Under the pieces are notes generated by a model that was not told the origin of the DNA, did not search any database, and saw only the letters and a list, made by a program, of their open reading frames with translations. The position numbers and the translations under genes were made by a program. Of a stretch of DNA of 64,000 nucleotides, positions 27,188 to 35,772 are shown piece by piece (within the stretch, counting starts at the first letter, position 1; each line of letters begins with the position of its first letter). The stretch comes from Beduinella massiliensis (GTDB lineage: Bacteria > Bacillota > Clostridia > Christensenellales > Aristaeellaceae): NCBI RefSeq assembly GCF_900199405.1, contig NZ_LT963430.1, positions 3,793,894-3,857,893 of the forward strand. Direction: 5' to 3'.

Positions 27188-28072
27188 ATGGCAAGCATGG
27201 TTTCGGTCAATCCGGCATCGGGGATGCAGATCAATCGCCCCAAGCCCAAATGGTACCTGCACGCGCTGCACGCGGTCTATTACCTCGTGATGATCGCCTT
27301 TCTGGTCTTCTACATGCTGCCGTTCTGGGGCACGCTGACCACCTCGTTCAAGACGAACAACGAGGTGATGACCTCAAGCCCCGTCGCGCTGCCCACGGAG
27401 TTCACGGCCGAAGGCTACGTCAGCGCCTTTGAGGAACTGAAGATTCCGCTCATCAACAGCCTCATCATCACGGTCGGCGGCGCGCTCGGTTCGCTCTTTC
27501 TCGGCTCGGTCTGCGCCTACGCGCTGAGCAAGTGGAAGTTTAAGTTCAGCAACCTGTTCTTCGTTCTGCTGGTGGCGGCGACCTACCTGCCGTATCAGGC
27601 GATCCTGATTCCGCTGCTTCAGACCATCAACGCGCTGAACCTCTATGACAACGTGCTGGGCCTGATATTGGTTCACTCCGTCTTCGGCATGCCGATGTGC
27701 ACCGTGATGATGCGCGGCTATTACGCCGACGTACCGGACGCGCTGATCCGTCAGGCGATGATCGACGGGAACGGCCCCTGGTCGATCTACGCGAAGATCG
27801 TCGTGCCCAACACGAAGATCGCCACGATCACGGTGTTCGTCTTTCAGTGCACCTCCATCTGGAATGAGATGCTGTTCGCGCTGGTGCTCGGCGGCTACGA
27901 CTCGAAGCCCGCAACCATCGCGCTGAACGAGCTGGCCGGCACGATGGCCGCCGAGTTCAACGTGCAGATGGCCGGGTCGATGATTCTGGCTCTCCCGGTG
28001 CTGATTCTGTACATCTTCATGGGCAAGTATCTGATCCGCGGCTACATGGCCGGCGCGGTTACCGCGTCTTAA
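27188..28072 (+). CDS. ABC sugar permease, MalG/UgpE type
   Basis: A 294-residue partner permease with six membrane segments. The EAA-type loop is ALIRQAMIDGNGPWSIYAKI, followed by VPNTK. The C-terminal GKYLIRGYMAGAV is typical of CUT1 permeases. A polar N-terminal tail of about 25 residues precedes the first helix. The ribosome site GAGGAAG overlaps the end of the upstream gene. Confidence 0.92.
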   Translation: MASMVSVNPASGMQINRPKPKWYLHALHAVYYLVMIAFLVFYMLPFWGTLTTSFKTNNEVMTSSPVALPTEFTAEGYVSAFEELKIPLINSLIITVGGALGSLFLGSVCAYALSKWKFKFSNLFFVLLVAATYLPYQAILIPLLQTINALNLYDNVLGLILVHSVFGMPMCTVMMRGYYADVPDALIRQAMIDGNGPWSIYAKIVVPNTKIATITVFVFQCTSIWNEMLFALVLGGYDSKPATIALNELAGTMAAEFNVQMAGSMILALPVLILYIFMGKYLIRGYMAGAVTAS

Positions 28073-28088
28073 GGAAAGGGGAACCATC

Positions 28089-29978
28089 ATGACAAAGACG
28101 TTTATCAGACGCATGCTTTCAGCCGCGACGGCCCTCGCGCTCACGCTGGGCGCGCTGTCCGCCACCGCCGCGGATACGGCCTATACCCAGCCCGAGCTGG
28201 GCGCCGACACCGTAGCGATCCTCGAGCAGGACGGCTATCGCTTTAAGGACCTGAACAAAAACGGCGCACTGGACGCCTACGAGGACTGGCGGCTATCCCC
28301 CAAGGAGCGGGCCCAGGACCTGCTCAGCCAGATGACCGCCGAGGACAAGGCCGCGCAGATGCTCCACGTGACGCTGGTCACGCTCAAGGAGAGCTGGTTC
28401 AGCGAATTGGACATCGGCTTCGCGCTGGCCTACGACTACCTGCAGGACGGCGCAAAGGCTGCCGCAGAGCGCACCAACGAGGTGCAGGCGCTGGCGGAAA
28501 GCTCGCGCCTGGGCATCCCCGTGATATTCTCCATGGACTCCGTCATCGGCGCGAGTTGGGTGGACGGCGCGACCATCCTGCCCGATCAGCTGACGCTCGC
28601 GGCCTCCGGCGACACCGCGATGGTCGGGAAGCTGGCCGACATGCAGCGTGAAGAGATGAAGGCCATCGGCGTACGCATGAGCCTCTCCCCCGTAGCCGAC
28701 ATCGCTACCGACCCGCGCTGGGGGCGCGTGCAGGAATGCTTCGGTGAGGACGTCGAGACGGCCACCCAAATGGTCGTGGCGGCGATCAACGGCCTGCAGG
28801 GCGGCAAGGAACTGACGCCCGATTCCGTCATGACCTGCGTCAAGCACTTTCCGGGCTCCGGCCCTCAGACGTCGGGCGTGGACGGCACGCCGCTCGTCTA
28901 TAACGACGATTCCTTCCAGATGCACCTGAGCGTGTTCAAGGCGGCCATCGAGGCGGGCGCTTCCTCGATCATGCCCTACGGCTACTCCACCGTGCCGTAT
29001 CTGGGCGGCGACGCCGTGGACAATTACGCGCACGAGTCCTCCACGGTCATGACCGAGCTGCTGCGCGGCGAGCTGGGTTACGACGGCATCATCCAGACCG
29101 ACTGGGGCCTGAGCCCCACGCCCGCCGCGCTGGCAGGCGCCGACGCCCTGGGCGGCGCAGGCACCCGCGAGGTAAAGAAGCTGGTGGACCAGCTCAGCGA
29201 AGAGCAGCTGAACGAAAAGGTGCTCCGCCTTCTGACCGTCAAGTTTGAGCTGGGCATCTTTGAAAATCCCTATGTGGACGCCGAAAACGCCGTAGCCACG
29301 CTGTCGAACCCCGAGCACAAAGCGCTCGCCAGGGAAGCCGCGGCCAATGCGCTGACGATGGTGAAGTATGAAGACGCCGTTCCGCTCGCGGGTAAAAAGC
29401 TCGTCGTGGCCGGCTCCCTGGCTGACGACGGCCATGCGCTCTCCAGCGGATGGACGGTCGAATCCTACCAGGCCAGGAGCATCCTTGCGGCCCTGCGCGA
29501 AAAGGCGGGCGAGGAAAACGTGCGTTACATCGGCGACGACACCTCCCTGGTGGAGGAAAGCTATCCTGAGGACACGGTGGCCGTCGTGGTCGTCGGCGAG
29601 GCGTCCGGCACGCACGAGCCCGCCTGGGGCACCGCGACGCTGACGTTCCCGGACGAGCAGACCGACATGGTCGCGGCCCTGCAAAAGTCCGGCGTGACCG
29701 TCGTCACGGTCTGTTTGATGAACCGCGCGTATGTAATGACCGACATAGTCGACCTGAGCGACTGCGTGCTGCTGGCCTATCGCCCCGGCATGTCCAGCGG
29801 CGCGGATGCCGTCGCGGACGCGCTGTACGGCGAGCATGCCGTCACCGGAAGGACGCCCTTCCAGATCCCCGCGTCCATGAGCCAGGTGCTCCTGCAGCGC
29901 GAAGACCTGGCCAAGGACATCGTCGACTCGCTGTTCGATTACGGCTTCGGCATCGACGTTCCGTCCTTCGGCAACTGA
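28089..29978 (+). CDS. Secreted glycoside hydrolase family 3 (second)
   Basis: A 629-residue exported enzyme. The signal peptide (about 1-28) is followed by DLNKNGALDAYEDW (54-67), the same EF-hand-like element as in its neighbours. RWGRVQECFGEDVE, KHFPGSGP (about 251) and QTDWGL with the nucleophile Asp (about 336) mark the barrel. It ends with FDYGFGIDV. The region after TDWG is shorter than in the first GH3, so the active-site rim differs. The ribosome site is AAGGAAAGGGG. Two different GH3 enzymes in one operon suggest sequential trimming of a mixed-linkage substrate. Confidence 0.9.
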   Translation: MTKTFIRRMLSAATALALTLGALSATAADTAYTQPELGADTVAILEQDGYRFKDLNKNGALDAYEDWRLSPKERAQDLLSQMTAEDKAAQMLHVTLVTLKESWFSELDIGFALAYDYLQDGAKAAAERTNEVQALAESSRLGIPVIFSMDSVIGASWVDGATILPDQLTLAASGDTAMVGKLADMQREEMKAIGVRMSLSPVADIATDPRWGRVQECFGEDVETATQMVVAAINGLQGGKELTPDSVMTCVKHFPGSGPQTSGVDGTPLVYNDDSFQMHLSVFKAAIEAGASSIMPYGYSTVPYLGGDAVDNYAHESSTVMTELLRGELGYDGIIQTDWGLSPTPAALAGADALGGAGTREVKKLVDQLSEEQLNEKVLRLLTVKFELGIFENPYVDAENAVATLSNPEHKALAREAAANALTMVKYEDAVPLAGKKLVVAGSLADDGHALSSGWTVESYQARSILAALREKAGEENVRYIGDDTSLVEESYPEDTVAVVVVGEASGTHEPAWGTATLTFPDEQTDMVAALQKSGVTVVTVCLMNRAYVMTDIVDLSDCVLLAYRPGMSSGADAVADALYGEHAVTGRTPFQIPASMSQVLLQREDLAKDIVDSLFDYGFGIDVPSFGN

Positions 29979-30017
29979 GCACGAGCAAAACGGCATTGCG
30001 CCGAGGAAGGTGATGGT

Positions 30018-31139
30018 ATGGCTTCCATTTCCATTCGAGATATGAACGTTTCCTATAATAAAGGAAGAACCAATGTGCTTCAAAGCATGAACCTTGACAT
30101 TCAGGACGGCGAATTTTGCGTGTTCCTGGGTCCCTCCGGCTGCGGTAAATCCACGGCGATGCAGTGCATCGCCGGGCTGCTGCATCCGGTTCAGGGTTCC
30201 ATCCGCTTCGGCGACACGCTGATGAGCCGGATGGAGGGCAAAAAGGAGACGGACTTCGTGCCGCCGCAGGAACGCAACATCGCCATGGTGTTTCAGGAAT
30301 ACGCGCTCTATCCCAATATGACCGTGCGCGAAAACATGTCCTTCGCCCTGAAGACCAAAAAGGTGCCCAAGGAGCAAATCGACGCCAAGGTAAACGAGAT
30401 GGCCAAGATGCTCGAGATCGAGGAATACCTCGACCGCAAGATCGCCAATCTCTCCGGCGGCCAACGTCAGCGCGTTGCGCTGGGCCGCGCCATGGTGCGC
30501 GACGCCAACGTCTTCCTGCTGGACGAACCGCTGGGCAACCTGGACGCCAAGCTGCGCGACAAGGTGCGCTACGAGCTCAAGCAGATTCAAAAGCGCCTGC
30601 ACATGACGACGGTCTACGTGACCCACGACCAGACCGAAGCCATGACCATGGCCGACCACATCGTGCTGATGCGCGACGGCGTCATCATGCAGGAGGGCGG
30701 GCCCTTTGAGCTGTACGATCATCCCAACTGTCTGTTCGTCGCGGGCTTTCTGGGCACGCCGGAGATCAACACGTTCCTCTGTACGGTTAAAAAGCAGGGT
30801 GCGGGCCTCGTGCTCGCGGCGAAGACATTCACCCTCGCCGTACCTGAAAAGGACAAGGCGTGCCTGGAAAAATACGCGGGCAAGGAAATCATCCTGGGCA
30901 TTCGCCCCTCCGACTTCGTGCTCGCAAACGCCGGGGAGCCCAACGCGATTCCCGGCAGGATCGACGGCGTGGAGCCTTTGGGCGACGCGTTCCTGATCCA
31001 CATCAGCGTGGGCGATCAGCTCATGGTGTTCAAGTACACCGGCGAAACCGCGCCCGAGGGCGAGGACATCGCCATCGTTCCCAACCTGGCGAAGCTGCAC
31101 CTGTTTGAAAAGGACAGCGAAAGCAGGATCAACGGGTAA
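30018..31139 (+). CDS. ABC sugar importer ATPase, MsmX/UgpC type
   Basis: A 373-residue cytoplasmic ATPase. Walker A is GPSGCGKST (38-46), the Q-loop lies in VFQEYALYPN, the signature is LSGGQRQRV (145-153), Walker B is VFLLDEP (165-171), and the switch His is in VTHDQTEAMT. The C-terminal ~130 residues form the TOBE/OB regulatory part (ILGIRPSDFVL). It closes the P2 operon and completes the importer. Since the window's other sugar importers lack an ATPase gene, this protein may also serve them, as MsmX does in Bacillus (inference). Confidence 0.94.
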   Translation: MASISIRDMNVSYNKGRTNVLQSMNLDIQDGEFCVFLGPSGCGKSTAMQCIAGLLHPVQGSIRFGDTLMSRMEGKKETDFVPPQERNIAMVFQEYALYPNMTVRENMSFALKTKKVPKEQIDAKVNEMAKMLEIEEYLDRKIANLSGGQRQRVALGRAMVRDANVFLLDEPLGNLDAKLRDKVRYELKQIQKRLHMTTVYVTHDQTEAMTMADHIVLMRDGVIMQEGGPFELYDHPNCLFVAGFLGTPEINTFLCTVKKQGAGLVLAAKTFTLAVPEKDKACLEKYAGKEIILGIRPSDFVLANAGEPNAIPGRIDGVEPLGDAFLIHISVGDQLMVFKYTGETAPEGEDIAIVPNLAKLHLFEKDSESRING

Positions 31140-31723
31140 GGCGCCTCACCGTATGCGCTGCGGTCAAGGACGAATGGGACGAGTCGATAGAACATTTGGC
31201 AGGATATAAACGATGCGGTAGACTTTGCCTCTGAAAACGCGCCCGTGGAGGACGGCCTTCCTGGTGCTATCAGAGGAACCCAGAGCAGAACAGGAATGTA
31301 TTTTCCCGTCGCCCCCTTGGAGAAGGGCTGCTTTGGGCATTTTTTATCGCACAGGCAGCCTGAGCAGATTTCACAACTGCGAAGAGCTGGTGATAATGCG
31401 GCGCGGAGGCATCTAGATCAGGCCTGATTGCAGCGCCATATGTGTCGGAGCGCTATGTACACCTAGACGCCGCATCACACGGTCACCCTAAAAGCAGACC
31501 GGGTAGTGCTGCAAGCGGCGTACAAGCTCAATCGCGACCAATAAAGGACGGCTGCCAGGAGTTCTTTATTGGAACATGAGGTAAGGAGGTGAGAGGGATT
31601 TTCTGTTCCACGCCGGGAAACCGCTTAGCCGTGCGGAGGCTTGTAGGCGCGGAATGAGATCGTCTAGGTTACTTTTATTACGGCAGCGTAAATATAGTAA
31701 ACTAAATATGAGGAGATTGAGCC
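31140..31723 (+). other. Intergenic stretch between ATPase and third GH3
   Basis: This region is less GC-rich than its surroundings and holds no gene I can support. An inverted repeat CCAATAAAGGAC with GTTCTTTATTGG (31538-31572) could be a leader hairpin. A weak promoter (TTACTT, 18 bases, TATAGT) lies just ahead of the GH3 ribosome site. A 62-codon open frame at 31225-31416 has no ribosome site. It may be the left edge of the recombined segment described for the third GH3. Confidence 0.35.
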
Positions 31724-34192
31724 ATGAAGAAACTGTCTTGGTTGCTGGTAATCGCTATGCTGGCTTCTATGCTAAGCATTCCGACGCTTGCAGAAAGCCC
31801 CAAGTGGAGCGAGATCACGCTGGATACCGACTTCAAACGCATCATAAATGAAAACGGCGCACAATTAAGTTATAGCGAAAAGTCCGGCGTGCAGATTCTG
31901 GAGGAAGATGGCTACGCATTCAAAGACCTGAATCGGAACGGCAAACTGGATGTCTATGAAGATTGGCGCGCAGATGTCGAAGACCGGGTGGCTGATCTGT
32001 TGTCACAGATGTCCATGGACATGAAACTGGGCATGCTGGCAAACTGCTTCACGGGCGGTGCATTTTCTCCCATCTATCCTATGCAGGATGAGTGGTTGTA
32101 CAGCAAGGACGATCATGTGGAGATCGATGGCATCAACTATCGATCGATGTGGTATGAAATCACGAACAACCATGTAACGCACTATTCCTATAGCGCAACG
32201 GGCACGCCCATCGAGCAGCTTGATGTGCTGAATGCGATTCAAGAGATCGGCGAGTCCGCCAGCCTTGGCATCCCGATTTCTTTTGAAACGGATCGCCCTT
32301 ACAACACTTGGGGCTCTATGATCAATATGCCTTATTATGCCTTTGGCGTTGCGCATGATCCGGAGCTCTTGTATGAAATGGTCGCTCAGTATTCCAAGGA
32401 AATGAACGCTATGGGTTACACCACCATCTTCCATAGCTACGGTGTGGAAATGGGAAGCTGGTATGGCGACGAGGTAAACAACATCGCCAAGATGATCGTG
32501 GCGGAGACCAGAGCATATGAAGAAAATGGCGTCAACGCCATGACCAAGCATTATATTGCCCGCGGCGGTCGCAATAGCTTCGAAAGCGCCCGTTCTGCAG
32601 CGCAATTGTGGGAAAACTTTATGGTTGGCTGGAGAGCTGCCGTACAGGAAGGCAAGACGTCCACCATCATGATGAACAACGGAATGGGCTTGAACAACAC
32701 CCCGATCCTGTATGACTCCGAAACGATCGGCTATCTGCGCAACGAGCTTGGATTTGACGGCGTATTGGTAACCGACTGGCCGTTGTTCAACGGCGCTGTG
32801 GCCACCACAGGCCTTACCAATGACGGACGGGATCTGTCTACCTTTACCCCCGGTGAGCTGTTTGCCCGTATGCTGGAATGCGGTATCGACCAGTTTGGCG
32901 TGTTCCGCGTTGAGCATGGCCTTGACACCTCAAACTACTACAATTCCAACAGCTTTGACTCCATCTACTGGCCTGATACTGTAAAGGAACAGATCGAGCT
33001 GGGTAAACTGGACGTTGCGATCGTCGACAAGGCCATTTCTCGCGCTTTGCGTGCAAAGTTCAACCTGGGCCTGTTTGAGGATCCGTATAATTCACGTGAA
33101 GAGCTTTTGGAGCTGTGCGCAAGCGATGCCTATAAGGCGGAGCAGTTTGAGCTGACGACAGTTGAGGATATCATCCGCGCTCGTACAGATTACATGAATG
33201 AACTGGATGAGCGCCTCATGGTGAAGTCCACCGTGCTCATGAAGAACGACGGCGACATATTGCCGTTGGCGAAGGGCAGCAAGGTGTTTGTCGACAGCAA
33301 CGCGGCCGAGACCAGGGAGAAGGACAGCATTGCCATTGGCGCGTATGCCACAGTCGTTGAAAATATGGATGAAGCCGACGTGATTGTGCTGCATATGACA
33401 GCGCTGGACGACGCCTATGAGATGATCATCGAGGACGCCCAGGATGCCCAAAAGCCCATCGTGCTGGTTGTGGAAGGAGAAGCTGCGGGCGGGCGCGGCG
33501 TCATCGGTGTAGAACCCGGTTCTTACGAGACCGCAAATTGCGCGGCGATTCTGATGCAGACCTACAACAATCTGCCTGACCACGGCACGGCGCTGCCTGG
33601 ATTCTATCGCTATTGCTATCCGTCTGTAACTGCGGATATGCTGTTTGGCGTTCGTGAGCCCAGCGGCAAGCTGGTCTATGAAATCGCCCGCGACGCTGAT
33701 GCGTATCTGCTGTCCTGGGGTGACCTGCAGTATGACATGGGGCTGGACGATACGACGCGGCTGTATCTGGCCGCAGCGATTCGCGAAAATCCATCCCTGC
33801 TGGTTCCTGACAATTTGGGCGACGTGCTTTACACGGCAAACTTCGGCATGAAATACAACGCTGTGCCGGACGTCGATATCAACACGCTTGTCGTACCCAC
33901 TGTAGTTCAGGACGTTGAGGAAGAGAACAGAGGCAGCATGCGCACGGTGCGCAAGGCAGTAAAGGCTACTCAAAAGGCAGGCGTTCCTTTTGATATCAGC
34001 TTCATCGTGAAAAACAATGGGGATGATACCTGCTTGAACGCCGATGTCTACGACGGCGATCAACTGATTGCCTCCAAGTTCGTATCCATAGCTGGCGGCC
34101 AATTCCGCGTTGTGACGATTGAGCTGACGCTGGATGCAGGCGAGCATACCATCAGTATTTCCGATTTGTCCGAGACCATCGTCGTGGAGTAA
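31724..34192 (+). CDS. Secreted glycoside hydrolase family 3-like protein (third)
   Basis: An 822-residue exported protein. The signal peptide (about 1-23) and the EF-hand-like DLNRNGKLDVYED (68-80) match the other two GH3 proteins. The usual KHF loop is KHYIARGG (about 275) and the nucleophile region is VTDWPLF (about 349). A C-terminal ~80-residue beta domain (VPFDISFIVKNNGDDTCLNA onward, ending HTISISDLSETIVVE) resembles a fibronectin-like add-on. Codons are noticeably richer in A/T at third positions than those of neighbours. The ribosome site is AGGAGATTGAGCC. An unrelated-GC copy of its last ~48 codons follows, suggesting that this gene replaced a native homologue. Confidence 0.85.
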   Translation: MKKLSWLLVIAMLASMLSIPTLAESPKWSEITLDTDFKRIINENGAQLSYSEKSGVQILEEDGYAFKDLNRNGKLDVYEDWRADVEDRVADLLSQMSMDMKLGMLANCFTGGAFSPIYPMQDEWLYSKDDHVEIDGINYRSMWYEITNNHVTHYSYSATGTPIEQLDVLNAIQEIGESASLGIPISFETDRPYNTWGSMINMPYYAFGVAHDPELLYEMVAQYSKEMNAMGYTTIFHSYGVEMGSWYGDEVNNIAKMIVAETRAYEENGVNAMTKHYIARGGRNSFESARSAAQLWENFMVGWRAAVQEGKTSTIMMNNGMGLNNTPILYDSETIGYLRNELGFDGVLVTDWPLFNGAVATTGLTNDGRDLSTFTPGELFARMLECGIDQFGVFRVEHGLDTSNYYNSNSFDSIYWPDTVKEQIELGKLDVAIVDKAISRALRAKFNLGLFEDPYNSREELLELCASDAYKAEQFELTTVEDIIRARTDYMNELDERLMVKSTVLMKNDGDILPLAKGSKVFVDSNAAETREKDSIAIGAYATVVENMDEADVIVLHMTALDDAYEMIIEDAQDAQKPIVLVVEGEAAGGRGVIGVEPGSYETANCAAILMQTYNNLPDHGTALPGFYRYCYPSVTADMLFGVREPSGKLVYEIARDADAYLLSWGDLQYDMGLDDTTRLYLAAAIRENPSLLVPDNLGDVLYTANFGMKYNAVPDVDINTLVVPTVVQDVEEENRGSMRTVRKAVKATQKAGVPFDISFIVKNNGDDTCLNADVYDGDQLIASKFVSIAGGQFRVVTIELTLDAGEHTISISDLSETIVVE

Positions 34193-34202
34193 AAAATCAT
34201 TT

Positions 34203-34349
34203 TCAGATGGCGACAACGTGATCGCGGAAAAGGTCATGACCGTCACCGGCGGCAGCTGGCGCGTGGTCGAGATGGACGTCACCCTCGAGGCTGGCGAGCA
34301 CACCATCACCCTGGGCGACCAGGTCAGCTCCATCACTGTGACCGAATAA
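34203..34349 (+). pseudogene. Orphan 3' end of a displaced GH3 gene
   Basis: Ten bases after the stop of the third GH3, the plus strand encodes about 48 residues and a stop that repeat the end of that protein: DGDNVIAEK against DGDQLIASK, WRVVEMDVTLEAGEHTI against FRVVTIELTLDAGEHTI, ending SITVTE. The codons are GC-rich like the rest of the window, unlike the intact gene. It has no start. I read it as the surviving tail of the original gene. Confidence 0.75.
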
Positions 34350-34365
34350 TCCCCTCTATAGCACA

Positions 34366-34403
34366 GGAGACGGAAGAAGCGCAAGCTTCCTCCGTCTCCT
34401 TTT
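34366..34403 (+). terminator. Terminator of the GH3 locus
   Basis: GGAGACGGAAGAAGC, GCAA, GCTTCCTCCGTCTCC and TTTT. Confidence 0.85.
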
Positions 34404-34441
34404 CTGCATCAAAAAACCGAAGGCCCCGGCCTCCGGCATTC

Positions 34442-34518
34442 TGGCGCACCCGGCGCGATTCGAACGCGCGGCCTTCCGCTTAGGAGGCGGACGCTCTATC
34501 CTACTGAGCTACGGGTGC
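34442..34518 (-). tRNA. tRNA-Arg (anticodon CCT)
   Basis: A 77-base cloverleaf on the minus strand with acceptor GCACCCG/CGGGTGC, a D-arm GCTCAGTAGGATAGAGC, the anticodon loop CTCCTAA (CCT, reading AGG), TTCGAAT in the T-loop, discriminator G and an encoded CCA. Confidence 0.95.
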
Positions 34519-34571
34519 AAACGGTCTATCCATAACGGAAGATATTATACGGCATCGCCGCCCCAATGTCA

Positions 34572-34608
34572 AATGAAACCGAAGGACAGGTCAATGCCTG
34601 TCCTTCGG
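34572..34608 (-). terminator. Terminator of pfkA
   Basis: CCGAAGGACAGG and CCTGTCCTTCGG form a perfect 12-bp stem; on the minus strand it exits into TTTCATTT. Confidence 0.85.
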
Positions 34609-34613
34609 ATATT

Positions 34614-35687
34614 TCATTCGCCAAAGCTGATGCCCATGTTCTTGGCGATGCGCACCATTTCGTGGTCGCGCGGCACGAACTTCGTCTTGCCTGCCACCTC
34701 TGAGAGAGGATTGTGCCCAACCTCGGCCCCCTGCATGCCGACGGCCTGTCCATAGTTCTCTTCGCGAATAAGCTCTGCGGCGTGCACGCCAAAGCGGGTG
34801 GCCAGCACGCGGTCATAAGCGCTGGGCGAGCCGCCTCGCTGAATGTGCCCGGGCACCACCGCGCGCGCCTCGACGCTGGCCATCGCTTCCAGTTCCTTGG
34901 CGATGCGCGCCGCGATGCCGCTGAAGTTCTGATCCGCGCGCGCCTGCAGGCGGTCCTTCTTCTTCATCTCGGCTTCCTTTTGCGTCATCGCGCCCTCCGC
35001 AACCGCGATGATGGAAAAGTCCTTGCCATTTTTCGCGCGGGCTTCGACCGCCGCGGCGACCTTGTCGATGTCATAGGGGATTTCGGGAAGCAGCAGGATG
35101 TCCGCGCCACCCGCCAGCCCCGCGTACAGCGTGAGCCAGCCCGCCTTGTTGCCCATGATCTCAATGACCATGCAGCGCCCATGGCTGGCCGCCGTCGTAT
35201 GGATACGGTCGATCACGTCCGTCGCGATGTCCACCGCAGTATGGAAGCCGAACGTCACATCCGTCATCCAGATGTCGTTGTCGATCGTCTTGGGCAGGCC
35301 GATGACGTTCAGCCCCTCTTCCGCGAGCAGGTTGGCCGTCTTGTGCGTGCCGTTTCCGCCCAGACAGACCAGGCAGTCGAGCTTCATCTTCTTGTAGTTT
35401 TCCTTCATGGCCTTGACCTTGTCCACGTTGTCGTCGCCGATCACGCGCATGTTGCGGTACGGCGTGCGCTTCGTGCCCAGGATCGTACCGCCCAGCGTCA
35501 GGATGCCGGAAAACTCTTCCCGGCGCATCGGCCTGTAATCCCCCTCGATCAGGCCGCTGTACCCGTCCTGAATGCCGATGATCTCGGTGTCGAACATCGA
35601 ATAGGATGCGCGGGCGACGCCCCGAATGGCCGCATTCAGGCCCGGACAGTCGCCGCCGCTGGTCAGGATGCCGATTCTTCTTTTCAT
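34614..35687 (-). CDS. pfkA: 6-phosphofructokinase
   Basis: It phosphorylates fructose-6-phosphate to the 1,6-bisphosphate in glycolysis. The protein has 357 residues, slightly longer than E. coli PfkA. GILTSGGDCPGLN (6-18) is the nucleotide loop. GGNGT (110-114) occupies the place where Gly-Gly-Asp-Gly means ATP use and Gly-Gly-Asp-Asp means pyrophosphate; a Gly at the fourth position favours ATP, but the Asn is a variant of the mixed subgroup. PKTIDNDI (132-139) holds the catalytic Asp, and GHIQRGG binds substrate. The second ATG (35687) is used because AGGAG touches the first one. Its promoter is intact despite the IS upstream. Confidence 0.93.
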   Translation of the reverse strand: MKRRIGILTSGGDCPGLNAAIRGVARASYSMFDTEIIGIQDGYSGLIEGDYRPMRREEFSGILTLGGTILGTKRTPYRNMRVIGDDNVDKVKAMKENYKKMKLDCLVCLGGNGTHKTANLLAEEGLNVIGLPKTIDNDIWMTDVTFGFHTAVDIATDVIDRIHTTAASHGRCMVIEIMGNKAGWLTLYAGLAGGADILLLPEIPYDIDKVAAAVEARAKNGKDFSIIAVAEGAMTQKEAEMKKKDRLQARADQNFSGIAARIAKELEAMASVEARAVVPGHIQRGGSPSAYDRVLATRFGVHAAELIREENYGQAVGMQGAEVGHNPLSEVAGKTKFVPRDHEMVRIAKNMGISFGE

Positions 35688-35722
35688 CGTATTCATCTCC
35701 TGCCGTTTCTTTGCTTTTCCTC

Positions 35723-35751
35723 ATTTTAACACGTTTGGATGCCTCGCACAA
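35723..35751 (-). promoter_or_regulatory. Promoter of pfkA
   Basis: On the minus strand TTGTGC (35746-35751), 17 bases, TAAAAT (35723-35728). The -35 overlaps the left target duplication of IS copy 2. Confidence 0.55.
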
Positions 35752-35772
35752 GCCGCTTGCAAAAATCTGCCT
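35748..35772. repeat. Left 25-bp target-site duplication of IS copy 2
   Basis: These 25 bases, starting ACAAGCCGCTTGC, recur exactly at 36837-36861. Confidence 0.9.

Noticed and set aside
28293-31100. A 935-codon open frame on the minus strand
   Set aside because: It is antisense to the second GH3 and the ABC ATPase, both of which have full motif sets; its composition is that of a shadow frame.
30018-31139. A cobalamin or iron importer reading of the ATPase
   Set aside because: The TOBE-type C-terminus and the operon of CUT1 permeases and GH3 enzymes point to sugar import.
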